Assembly (NCBI GenBank): GCA_039819115.1
Contig: JBCBST010000024.1
Coordinates: 1 to 32,028, forward strand
Direction of reading: 5' to 3'
Length of the DNA stretch: 32,028 nucleotides
Origin: JBCBST01 sp039819115
GTDB taxonomy: Bacteria; Bacteroidota; Rhodothermia; Balneolales; Balneolaceae
The notes beneath the pieces are model-generated. The model worked only from the letters and a program-made list of their open reading frames with translations, did no database searches and was not told where the DNA came from. Position numbers and translations under genes: made by a program. Of this stretch, positions 25,813-32,028 are shown piece by piece (positions within the stretch are counted from its first letter, which is position 1; each line of letters opens with the position of its first letter).

Positions 25813-27444
25813 CTAGTCAATGCTGAAGTACATAAACTCAGCTTGGTTAGCCACCTCAGTAGATCCATGATCCATAAACAACCCCATAACGGTAGCCGTC
25901 CAGTGGCCTCGATTCCAACCTAAATCAGGGTATCCTTTTCGCCCAAAAAAAAGCGGGAGGGTAAGAGCCAGCTCTTCCCAGTCGTCGTTTGCATCCACCC
26001 GGTAAAAGAAAAGGGCCGTTTCGGGGTCTTCTACCTTTATTTTTAATTCAACGGTTCTGGCGTCTTCAGCCTGTACATCCACAGAACCAAGTACCGCTGA
26101 TTGTACCGGTTCGGCTATAAACCGCTTGGCAATGTAATCGTAGATACGGTACGAACGAACGATGGAAATCGCCGGCTTTTCATCCATCAGGGTGAGTCCC
26201 AGTTTTACGAAGTTGGAGGTATCAGCATAGAGAATAAGTCCGGCCATATCGCCAGCGGATTCCGGGGTAAACGTGACTTGCGTGGAAATCTCAAATGCTT
26301 TTTCCGAGACGCGCTGAAAGAAATAGCGTTGATACTTTTCCCGGGTAGAAAGCAAGGAAGAGGGAGCCTTTACCGTAAGGGTATTGGATCGTTGATCCAC
26401 ATGAAAAGCTGCTCCTGAATAGTCGGGTACGGTATGAAAAAACCACGCTGGTCCCAGATGAGGATATTCAAACGTGTTGGATACTGACCTCAATTTCGTT
26501 GTTGAGGATGGAGGAACACTAAAAAACTCAGGGGTTGTTTTGCCAGCTAACGGCCTCCACCATCCGGTTTCCGACCATTCCACGCGTTCGAAAGAGGCCT
26601 GCCGTCCCAGGGTTGCGTAATTAAGCTCATAGCCATGAGTGGAAAGAATCCATTCCTCGTCCTTTGTCTGAAACACTTCGCCGTGTCCTGGTCCCTGTAT
26701 GCGGGCTTTAGTGGTATGAGGTGCATATTTGACCGGGTTATTTGGATCAGCCTCCCAGTCTCCATTCAGGGAGGAACTTCGGAAGCTCAGTACCTTATGT
26801 TGTTGAAAAGGACCCGTTCCTCCGCTGGATGCCAGGTAATAGTAATAATCTCCTCTTCGAAATAGCTCAGGACCCTCACCAGAAGCATAGTCGCGGATAT
26901 AAGGCCGTTTTCCAATCTTCTTTTCGACGCTTAACCCATCATCTGATAAGAGATAGATATTTCCTGAGTTATTGGTCAGATACAAACTGGAGTCAGAATC
27001 CACAAAAAAGCCGGGGTCGATATGCTCCGTTAGTTTGCCATGATTCGTGTAAGGTCCTTCCGGCGCGGCGGATGAAAACACATAGATGCCGGATGCTTCT
27101 TTATCGTTACGGAGTATAACCGGAGCATAGATCAGAAACGTGCCGGTATTGGGGTTAAAACCAAGTTCTGATCCCCAGATACCCAGCCCTAATTCCCCAA
27201 CAGGAATGCCAAGGTCAACGCCCTGGTATCCAAACCCAATATACTCCCAGTGTACGAGATCATCCGATTTCATCAATTGAAGACCAGGTTGCCACCCAAA
27301 GGTGGAACGCAGAGAGTAATACACTCCATCATGTAACAAAAAGGCCGGGTCGCTCCAGTCGCCCGAAATGACCGGGTTTTTTTGTGATGACACAGGATCC
27401 GAACACACCAGGCCGAGCAAGCAGGCGAGTAGAAGGTATCTCAT
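25813..27444 (-). CDS. GH43-type glycoside hydrolase with C-terminal beta-sandwich
   Basis: A 543-residue secreted enzyme. A signal peptide (cut near VSSQ) leads into a five-bladed propeller of family GH43: base Asp32 (GDWSDPAFL), pKa-tuning Asp143 (HIDPGFFVDSDSSLYL) and acid Glu190 (GEGPELFRRGDYYYYLAS). HGEVF and a second domain (about 330-540) resembling the GH43 C-terminal/DUF1349 beta-sandwich follow. GH43 enzymes are exo-acting beta-xylosidases, alpha-L-arabinofuranosidases or galactosidases; which one cannot be told. The start overlaps the esterase stop by 4 bp (ATGA) in a permease-esterase-GH43-GH67-like operon, which suggests stepwise removal of side chains and ends from one oligosaccharide. 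Confidence 0.92.
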   Translation of the reverse strand: MRYLLLACLLGLVCSDPVSSQKNPVISGDWSDPAFLLHDGVYYSLRSTFGWQPGLQLMKSDDLVHWEYIGFGYQGVDLGIPVGELGLGIWGSELGFNPNTGTFLIYAPVILRNDKEASGIYVFSSAAPEGPYTNHGKLTEHIDPGFFVDSDSSLYLTNNSGNIYLLSDDGLSVEKKIGKRPYIRDYASGEGPELFRRGDYYYYLASSGGTGPFQQHKVLSFRSSSLNGDWEADPNNPVKYAPHTTKARIQGPGHGEVFQTKDEEWILSTHGYELNYATLGRQASFERVEWSETGWWRPLAGKTTPEFFSVPPSSTTKLRSVSNTFEYPHLGPAWFFHTVPDYSGAAFHVDQRSNTLTVKAPSSLLSTREKYQRYFFQRVSEKAFEISTQVTFTPESAGDMAGLILYADTSNFVKLGLTLMDEKPAISIVRSYRIYDYIAKRFIAEPVQSAVLGSVDVQAEDARTVELKIKVEDPETALFFYRVDANDDWEELALTLPLFFGRKGYPDLGWNRGHWTATVMGLFMDHGSTEVANQAEFMYFSID

Positions 27445-28406
27445 TTTCTCTTTTTTTCGAGCCAGGTTAACCCGGTTTCATATAACGTATCGTGCCCACC
27501 ATCAAAAATGGTCAGGATGGTGTTACCAGAGGTTCTGCGAAACAGAACAGGCTTCTCAGACGGAAACGATAGATCCCGGCCCTTGAACACCAGTTCCGGG
27601 GGGACCTCCGCCTCTTTCACAAAGTAGTTGATTTCGGAAGGGTGGATGTGGTGTCGGGAATGAGCCAACGCATTAAAAGCCCGAATGGAGTGAGAGACCG
27701 GTACACTTCCGGTATACCCGTCCCTGATCCCGGCTGCTATGTGGATGGACACACCTGTAGCCCCGGCCAGATGATATACCGGAGAACGCTTTTTATACTC
27801 TGCATTGACCTCGGGAGAGCTTCCGGGTATGCCTCCCGTTCCCCCTACAATATCGTTGGCATAATGACGTCCTGCTTCCATGTTCTCATAGTACCAGGCT
27901 TCCAAATCGCTGATAGGTACCCATACGGAAACGCCAGCCCATACTTCCGGGGCTCGACTCACGACATGCAGGGCATTATATCCACCTCCGCTTCCTCCAA
28001 TGAGGTAAATACGTCGGTTGTCGATGGCATAGTTTGTTTTCATGAATTCCACGGCATCCAATACATCACGGAGCACCAATTCTGAACCAGTAGATTCAGG
28101 AGTGCGATTGGGTCCCCGGTAATCGGGGTGTATAAAAGCCCATCCTTTTTCCTTAGCAAATTTGACGTATGGAGTACTGTAGGTTTGTTTATAGGTACCC
28201 GACCAGGTATGAAGGGCTACCAGTAACGGCACAGGCTCATCGCCATCTGGAACGAACATGATGGAGGGTTGATCGGTTCCATCTGAGGTACTGTTAATTT
28301 GAATTTCACGTACGTAATCGGGCCAGCCTTCAACCTGAGCTGCTAATCCCATTGGGTACATCAAAAGAAACAGGAATAGACAGGCTATGTGATGGGGTAT
28401 ACGCAT
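27441..28406 (-). CDS. Secreted alpha/beta hydrolase, probable carbohydrate esterase
   Basis: A 321-residue protein with a signal peptide (cut near GLAAQ) and an S9/acetyl-xylan-esterase-like alpha/beta fold. The nucleophile elbow is GGSGGG with Ser139, the acid Asp229 (AGIRDGYTG) and the base His305 (FDGGHDTLYE). HPDYRGPN (93-100) is typical of peptidase-S9-related esterases. It shares one base with the permease stop (TAATG) and four with GH43, so translation is coupled. Removing acetyl, methyl or feruloyl esters from the polysaccharide that GH43 and GH67-like enzymes attack is the likely task (inference). A peptidase role is less likely given the neighbours. Confidence 0.87.
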   Translation of the reverse strand: MRIPHHIACLFLFLLMYPMGLAAQVEGWPDYVREIQINSTSDGTDQPSIMFVPDGDEPVPLLVALHTWSGTYKQTYSTPYVKFAKEKGWAFIHPDYRGPNRTPESTGSELVLRDVLDAVEFMKTNYAIDNRRIYLIGGSGGGYNALHVVSRAPEVWAGVSVWVPISDLEAWYYENMEAGRHYANDIVGGTGGIPGSSPEVNAEYKKRSPVYHLAGATGVSIHIAAGIRDGYTGSVPVSHSIRAFNALAHSRHHIHPSEINYFVKEAEVPPELVFKGRDLSFPSEKPVLFRRTSGNTILTIFDGGHDTLYETGLTWLEKKRK

Positions 28407-29773
28407 TATACAGCCGGAACAGCGTCTTCTTCCTGAGTGGTAGTAGCAGCCCCATCAATAACCGACCCAAAACGACCATACCATGAGATGTAGAGGTAGC
28501 ACAGAGCCGGAACAAAGAACGCGAGCTGAACCCCGATTTTATCCGCAAAAAAGCCGTACATCGGAGGAATGAAGGCCCCGCCTACAATGGCCGTGCACAA
28601 GATACCTGAGCCCTGTGCGGTATGTACACCAAGCTTTTTTATGGCCAGGGTGAAAATGGTAGGGAACATGATAGAGTTAAATAAACCGATACAAAGAACG
28701 CTCCAAAACGCCACATAAGCACTCGAGTTCATGGAGATGAGGAGTAAGCCTACGTTTACCAACCCGTATAACCCTAGCAGTTTGCCAGGATTGAATTTCA
28801 ACTGAAGGTAAGAGCCGATAAACCGTCCCACCATTGCGCCACCCCAGTAGAAGAACACAAAGGTGCCCGCTATTTGAGCAGGCGTCATATCCCCAAGTTG
28901 AGTGTCAGAAAAAACACGGGAAAGAGTATTTCCCACACCCGTCATGAACCCTGAATTACTTACAAGGCTTCGTACATCCAATTCCAGAAAATAGCTAACC
29001 AGGTAACTGCCAATAGATACTTCGGCCCCCACATATACAAAAATCCCGATCGCACCCAACATGAGATGTTTGGTTTTTAAGGCCGTGCTGTAGTTGCCTC
29101 CTTTGCTCTCATCACCTTCAAGGATAGCAGGAAGCTTAATGATGGCAAAGATGCCTGCCAATACCACAATAACAACCGCTAAAATGATGAACGGTCCTTG
29201 TACGGCAGAGGCTTCTGACACATAATACGCATCCAGTTCGGTAGGAGATAAGACCTGTATTTCCTGGGAGCTGAGTACGTTGCTGCTTAAGATGAATGCG
29301 GCACTGATCAACGGGGCAATGGTGGTACCCAATGAGTTAAACGCCTGGGATAGATTCAGCCGGCTGGAGGCCGATTCTTCCGGACCAAGTGCTGCTACAT
29401 AGGGATTGGCGGCAACCTGGAGAATGGTAATTCCACCGGCCAGTACAAACATCGCCATCAGGAAGATGGGAAATATCCGAAGTGATGCAGCCGGATAAAA
29501 CAGGAAACAACCCAGTCCCATGGTAAGTAGCCCAACAACCACACCTCGCTTGTAGCCGATGCGCGATATGATTTTACCGCCTGGTATAGAAAACACCGCA
29601 TAGGCTGTGAAAAAGGCAAACTGCACCACACCGGCTTCAAAATAGGATAACTCAAATACATCGCGAAGGCGGGGGACTAACGCATCGACCAGCACCGTAA
29701 TAAACCCCCACATAAAAAACAGGGTGGTTATTATGGCAAAAGGCCCTCGATACGACGTTTGCTGACTGGTCAT
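28406..29773 (-). CDS. FucP-type sugar:H+ symporter (MFS)
   Basis: A 455-residue 12-helix major facilitator of the FucP/GlcP branch. Family marks include FFMWGFITVLVDALVPRLRD in helix 1, FFTAYAVFSIPGGKIISRIGYKRG between helices 2 and 3, and ILQVAANPYVAALGPEESASSRLNLSQAFNSLGTTIAPL. Members import L-fucose, glucose, galactose, N-acetylglucosamine or related sugars with protons. It is the first gene of the minus-strand operon and would bring in the monosaccharide released by the esterase, GH43 and GH67-like enzymes; the sugar is unknown. No Shine-Dalgarno is evident. It is divergent from the ADP-ribosylglycohydrolase-fold gene across 123 bp. Confidence 0.92.
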   Translation of the reverse strand: MTSQQTSYRGPFAIITTLFFMWGFITVLVDALVPRLRDVFELSYFEAGVVQFAFFTAYAVFSIPGGKIISRIGYKRGVVVGLLTMGLGCFLFYPAASLRIFPIFLMAMFVLAGGITILQVAANPYVAALGPEESASSRLNLSQAFNSLGTTIAPLISAAFILSSNVLSSQEIQVLSPTELDAYYVSEASAVQGPFIILAVVIVVLAGIFAIIKLPAILEGDESKGGNYSTALKTKHLMLGAIGIFVYVGAEVSIGSYLVSYFLELDVRSLVSNSGFMTGVGNTLSRVFSDTQLGDMTPAQIAGTFVFFYWGGAMVGRFIGSYLQLKFNPGKLLGLYGLVNVGLLLISMNSSAYVAFWSVLCIGLFNSIMFPTIFTLAIKKLGVHTAQGSGILCTAIVGGAFIPPMYGFFADKIGVQLAFFVPALCYLYISWYGRFGSVIDGAATTTQEEDAVPAV

Positions 29774-29859
29774 GATAAAAAGTTGCGTTACATGGTTTTA
29801 AAAATCAGACTACATTACGAAAAAAGATGATAATTCAGGAATCAGAAATTTCCCAACCG

Positions 29860-29884
29860 TGCAAAAAATGAGTAAAATTTTGCA
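29860..29884. promoter_or_regulatory. Inverted repeat between divergent genes; possible operator
   Basis: Perfect 7-bp arms TGCAAAA (29860-29866) and TTTTGCA (29878-29884) with an 11-nt spacer lie in the 123-bp gap between the permease operon (-) and the ADP-ribosylglycohydrolase-fold gene (+), ending 12 nt before the latter's ATG. The position suits a repressor site controlling one or both genes. No regulator gene of this block is in the window. Confidence 0.4.
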
Positions 29885-29896
29885 TTATTATTTTCT

Positions 29897-31048
29897 ATGA
29901 TTTCAAAACATCTCGCACTCACACTTTTATTGACGAGTTTGTGTTCCACAAGCTTGTTCGCTCAATCTCTGGAAAGCCGGGTGGAAGGTCTGCTCATAGG
30001 CTCAATGATAGGAGATGCGCTTGGAGGCCCGGTAGAATACCGGGAACGGCAGCAGTCACATTGGGTAACCCAGGGGCTCAAAATGAAATCAGAAGATTTC
30101 CGTACGATGGCATCACGAGTTTCTCTGCAAGCGTATGTTGAACCCCCGGAAGCATACGGGCAGTGGGTTAACCTGGCCCCAGCAGGATCTGTAACCGACG
30201 ATTCACGATTCAAATTTATGTTTATCGATTTCCTGAAATCAGGTAAGGAGCACACTCAACAGGCGTTTGGGGAATATATGCTCGGTTACTACGAGCAGCC
30301 CGGTACGCTGTACGACAGCCTTAAAACGGAATGGTTGAATGAATTCGCTTCGGTTTGGTATAACCTGCAGGATGCGGGTCATCCAAAGGCAAAACCCAGA
30401 GAACGGGTTTGGGGAGGCATACCTACCATGGCTGGTCAAATGCCTTTTTTACCACTGGCTTCTCTGTATCCCGGAAATCCGGAAGAAGCATACCTTGCCA
30501 CCTGGAAGATAAACTCAATGGACAACGGGGTAGCTATGGATGTAACTTCGGCTTTGGTAGCCGGGCTTTCAACTGCATTGGTTGCGGAGAACTGGGAAGA
30601 CGTGTTTACCGCCATGAGAACGACCGATCCATTCGGTTATGCTGAGGTACCCTGGGTTCCCCGTCGGTTTAACGAGTGGATGGATCAGTCGATTTCCATT
30701 GCCGAGCGTGCCGAAGGAAGTCCCAGTAGGTTGTTTGAAATCCTTGAGCAGGAATTAAATGCAAGAACGTGGTGGGAAACGTGGGTTCCGGTTGTAATTT
30801 CGTTCTCCTGTTTGCATTTCGCTGAGTATAATGGACTGGCAGCCATGCAGTTAACGGTGGAATTCGGGTACGATACCGATTCTGCTGCTCAGTTACTGGG
30901 AGCATTTGTAGGTGCTATGCATGGGGGAGAAGTATTCGCAGACAGGCTATCGGATCCGGTTAAAGAACAGCTCACGGATCAATACCAGGTTGATTTTGAT
31001 AAGCTCGTGCAAACTCTCCTCGCGGCTAAACCGATCCCATCCGAATGA
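29897..31048 (+). CDS. Secreted ADP-ribosylglycohydrolase-fold enzyme
   Basis: A 383-residue protein with a signal peptide (MISKHLALTLLLTSLCSTSLFAQ) in front of an all-helical ADP-ribosylglycohydrolase (DraG/ARH) fold. The two-metal site looks intact: GDALGGPVE (39-47), TDDS (100-103, Asp101/Asp102) and DTDSAAQLLGAFVGAMHGGE (Asp326/Asp328). In the family these bind two Mg2+ ions and cleave N- or O-glycosidic bonds to ADP-ribose or related nucleosides. Most known members are cytoplasmic, so export is notable. Its neighbours are sugar-degrading genes, so it may act on a glycosyl bond of the polysaccharide or on a nucleoside rather than on ADP-ribosylated protein (inference). Only 5 bp separate it from a convergent gene. 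Confidence 0.87.
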   Translation: MISKHLALTLLLTSLCSTSLFAQSLESRVEGLLIGSMIGDALGGPVEYRERQQSHWVTQGLKMKSEDFRTMASRVSLQAYVEPPEAYGQWVNLAPAGSVTDDSRFKFMFIDFLKSGKEHTQQAFGEYMLGYYEQPGTLYDSLKTEWLNEFASVWYNLQDAGHPKAKPRERVWGGIPTMAGQMPFLPLASLYPGNPEEAYLATWKINSMDNGVAMDVTSALVAGLSTALVAENWEDVFTAMRTTDPFGYAEVPWVPRRFNEWMDQSISIAERAEGSPSRLFEILEQELNARTWWETWVPVVISFSCLHFAEYNGLAAMQLTVEFGYDTDSAAQLLGAFVGAMHGGEVFADRLSDPVKEQLTDQYQVDFDKLVQTLLAAKPIPSE

Positions 31049-31053
31049 AGTCT

Positions 31054-31461
31054 TTATCTGGAAGATGGATTATAGATGCGCAAGGGCTCCACGACTTCGA
31101 GTGTATAAAATTCTGCATTGAACTGGGAGTTAAACACCGAATCGATCTGCATCATCTCTTTCCGGGGGATGTTGAACCAGGATTCGGGGGTATTCCAGTA
31201 AATGAGAACAGTGACCGATGATGAATCATCATAGTTCAGGAAGACTTCCTTTCTCAGGAATCCCTCTTTTTGCTCGAGGTAGGTGGTCCAGACTCGTTGG
31301 TCAGTGTCCAGGAATTGATCGACCATGCCCGGCTGAACAGAGAAGACCATGCGTTCTAAGGTAACCCGGCTTGTGCCATCAGGCCGGTCTTCAAACCGGA
31401 GAAATGCAACCGTAAGCATGAAAAAAAACAGTGTAATACCCGAGATAATGAATACTCTCAT
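31054..31461 (-). CDS. Small membrane-anchored TIGR03792/ABM-like protein
   Basis: A 135-residue protein. One N-terminal hydrophobic segment (MRVFIISGITLFFFMLTVAF) is followed by a ferredoxin-like alpha/beta domain. That domain has VTLERMVFSVQPGMVDQFLDTDQRVWTTYLEQKEGFLRKEVFLN and VTVLIYWNTPESWFNIPRKEM (given in parts: QFLDTDQRVWTTYLEQ, EGFLRKEVFLN, VLIYWNTPESW). This matches the TIGR03792 pattern, a relative of antibiotic-biosynthesis-monooxygenase (ABM) dimers. Function is unknown. An upstream in-frame ATG at 31515 exists, but 31461 puts the membrane segment at the N-terminus. It is head to head with the GH28 gene, whose start overlaps. Confidence 0.72.
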   Translation of the reverse strand: MRVFIISGITLFFFMLTVAFLRFEDRPDGTSRVTLERMVFSVQPGMVDQFLDTDQRVWTTYLEQKEGFLRKEVFLNYDDSSSVTVLIYWNTPESWFNIPRKEMMQIDSVFNSQFNAEFYTLEVVEPLRIYNPSSR

Positions 31462-32028
31462 AAAGCCAATGTCCTTTTTTGTGCTGATTATAGCACTCTT
31501 TTCGGCATGTAACACACAAAATATAGACGTAACGATTCAGGCTTTCGGAGCTGTTGGAGATAGTACCACTATAAACACGGCCTCGATTCAACAGGCCGTC
31601 GATTATGTGAATAAGCGTGGTGGTGGGCGTGTTACCATCACCGATGGAGCCTATGTTACCGGCCCCATTATTCTTCGGTCTGATGTGGAGATTCACATTG
31701 ATGCTGATGCCGTGGTGCTTGGTAGCCTGAACCAGGACGATTATCCGGATTCGTTGAATTTGTTCAAAGACAGTTTGGGACAACTGTTTGGTGTGGCTCT
31801 TTTCTGGGGAAGTGATGTCCGCAACGTCACGATCTCGGGTAAGGGTACCATCAATGGTAGAGGAACGCCTGAATTCTTCAACAGGAAGAACCCGGATCAT
31901 GTCCGACCTAGCTTAATTCGTATTAAGGATTCAGAAAACATCGTGGTTAAAGATGTTACCCTTACCAACGCAGCATCATGGGTTCAGCACTATATCGATT
32001 CCGACTCCATATGGATTGACGGAATAAC
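31448..32028 (+). CDS. GH28 polygalacturonase-type lipoprotein, cut by window end
   Basis: The frame is open from ATG 31448 to the last base (193 codons) and is incomplete at the 3' end. It encodes a lipoprotein (signal ends LFSAC, Cys21), the pectate-lyase/GH28 N-terminal motif IQAFGAVGDSTTINTASIQ, and right-handed beta-helix repeats: GGGRVTITDGAYVTGPI, SDVEIHIDADAVVLGS, VRNVTISGKGTINGRG and SENIVVKDVTLTNAASWV. This is the usual opening of GH28 galacturonidases and related uronidases. The catalytic Asp residues lie beyond the window. The alternative ATG 31469 would leave only 13 residues before the lipobox Cys, so 31448 is preferred even though it overlaps the 5' end of the minus-strand gene by 14 bp. 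It fits the uronic acid theme of the block. Confidence 0.85.
   Translation, partial: MNTLIKPMSFFVLIIALFSACNTQNIDVTIQAFGAVGDSTTINTASIQQAVDYVNKRGGGRVTITDGAYVTGPIILRSDVEIHIDADAVVLGSLNQDDYPDSLNLFKDSLGQLFGVALFWGSDVRNVTISGKGTINGRGTPEFFNRKNPDHVRPSLIRIKDSENIVVKDVTLTNAASWVQHYIDSDSIWIDGI

Noticed and set aside
31391..31900. 169-codon minus-strand frame across the GH28 gene
   Set aside because: Overlaps the beta-helix coding region antisense and has no signal, domain or sensible composition.

Overview
The window reads as a gene-dense chromosomal piece from a Bacteroidota/Balneolota-type heterotroph. The assignment rests on gene content, not on a marker gene: a TonB-dependent receptor with a carboxypeptidase-regulatory-like domain, a large secreted protein with a type IX secretion (T9SS)-like C-terminal domain, a PorV/PorQ-like barrel, a GH92 lipoprotein, a FucP-type sugar permease, and AT-rich leaders where only some starts have a Shine-Dalgarno sequence. 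No rRNA, tRNA, CRISPR array, IS element or phage gene was seen, and no gene-free stretch reaches 300 bases.

Left block (129-12444, + strand): TonB-dependent receptor, 1133-residue T9SS-CTD protein, PorV-like protein, parvulin-type prolyl isomerase lipoprotein, GH92 alpha-mannosidase lipoprotein and ROK sugar kinase. The genes are tightly spaced or overlapping, so they look like one operon for outer-membrane export/uptake joined to mannoside cleavage and sugar phosphorylation. The first 68 bases of the window are an exact copy of 663-730 inside the receptor gene, followed at once by a terminator-like hairpin. This is either a contig-edge artefact or a real partial duplication.

Middle block (12588-22328, + strand): a GbsR/MarR-type regulator, then a run of SDR dehydrogenase, KASIII-like enzyme, sodium:solute symporter, alpha/beta hydrolase, acyl-CoA ligase and IPT/TIG lipoprotein, then a terminator, then an outer-membrane barrel and a lipoprotein alpha/beta hydrolase. 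Nearly identical palindromes (TTTGA-N6-TCAAA) lie just before the regulator and just before the SDR gene, which suggests one regulator controls both. The KASIII-like protein keeps the cysteine nucleophile (C114) but has Thr256 and Tyr286 where FabH has its catalytic His and Asn. Taken together this looks like an inducible pathway for an ester or organic acid: cleave outside, import, activate to CoA, oxidise, transfer or cleave the acyl group. The substrate is unknown. It is the best candidate here for an undescribed system.

Right block (22372-32028): a stand-alone S41 protease lipoprotein (-), then a four-gene minus-strand operon, read from the right: FucP-like permease, secreted esterase, GH43 glycosidase and a divergent GH67-like alpha-glucuronidase lipoprotein. 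Divergent to it is a secreted ADP-ribosylglycohydrolase-fold enzyme (+). Then come a small membrane-anchored TIGR03792/ABM-like protein (-) and, head to head with it, a GH28 polygalacturonase-type lipoprotein that runs off the window end. This looks like a uronic-acid-containing (pectin- or glucuronoxylan-like) oligosaccharide degradation locus with no SusC/SusD pair in view.
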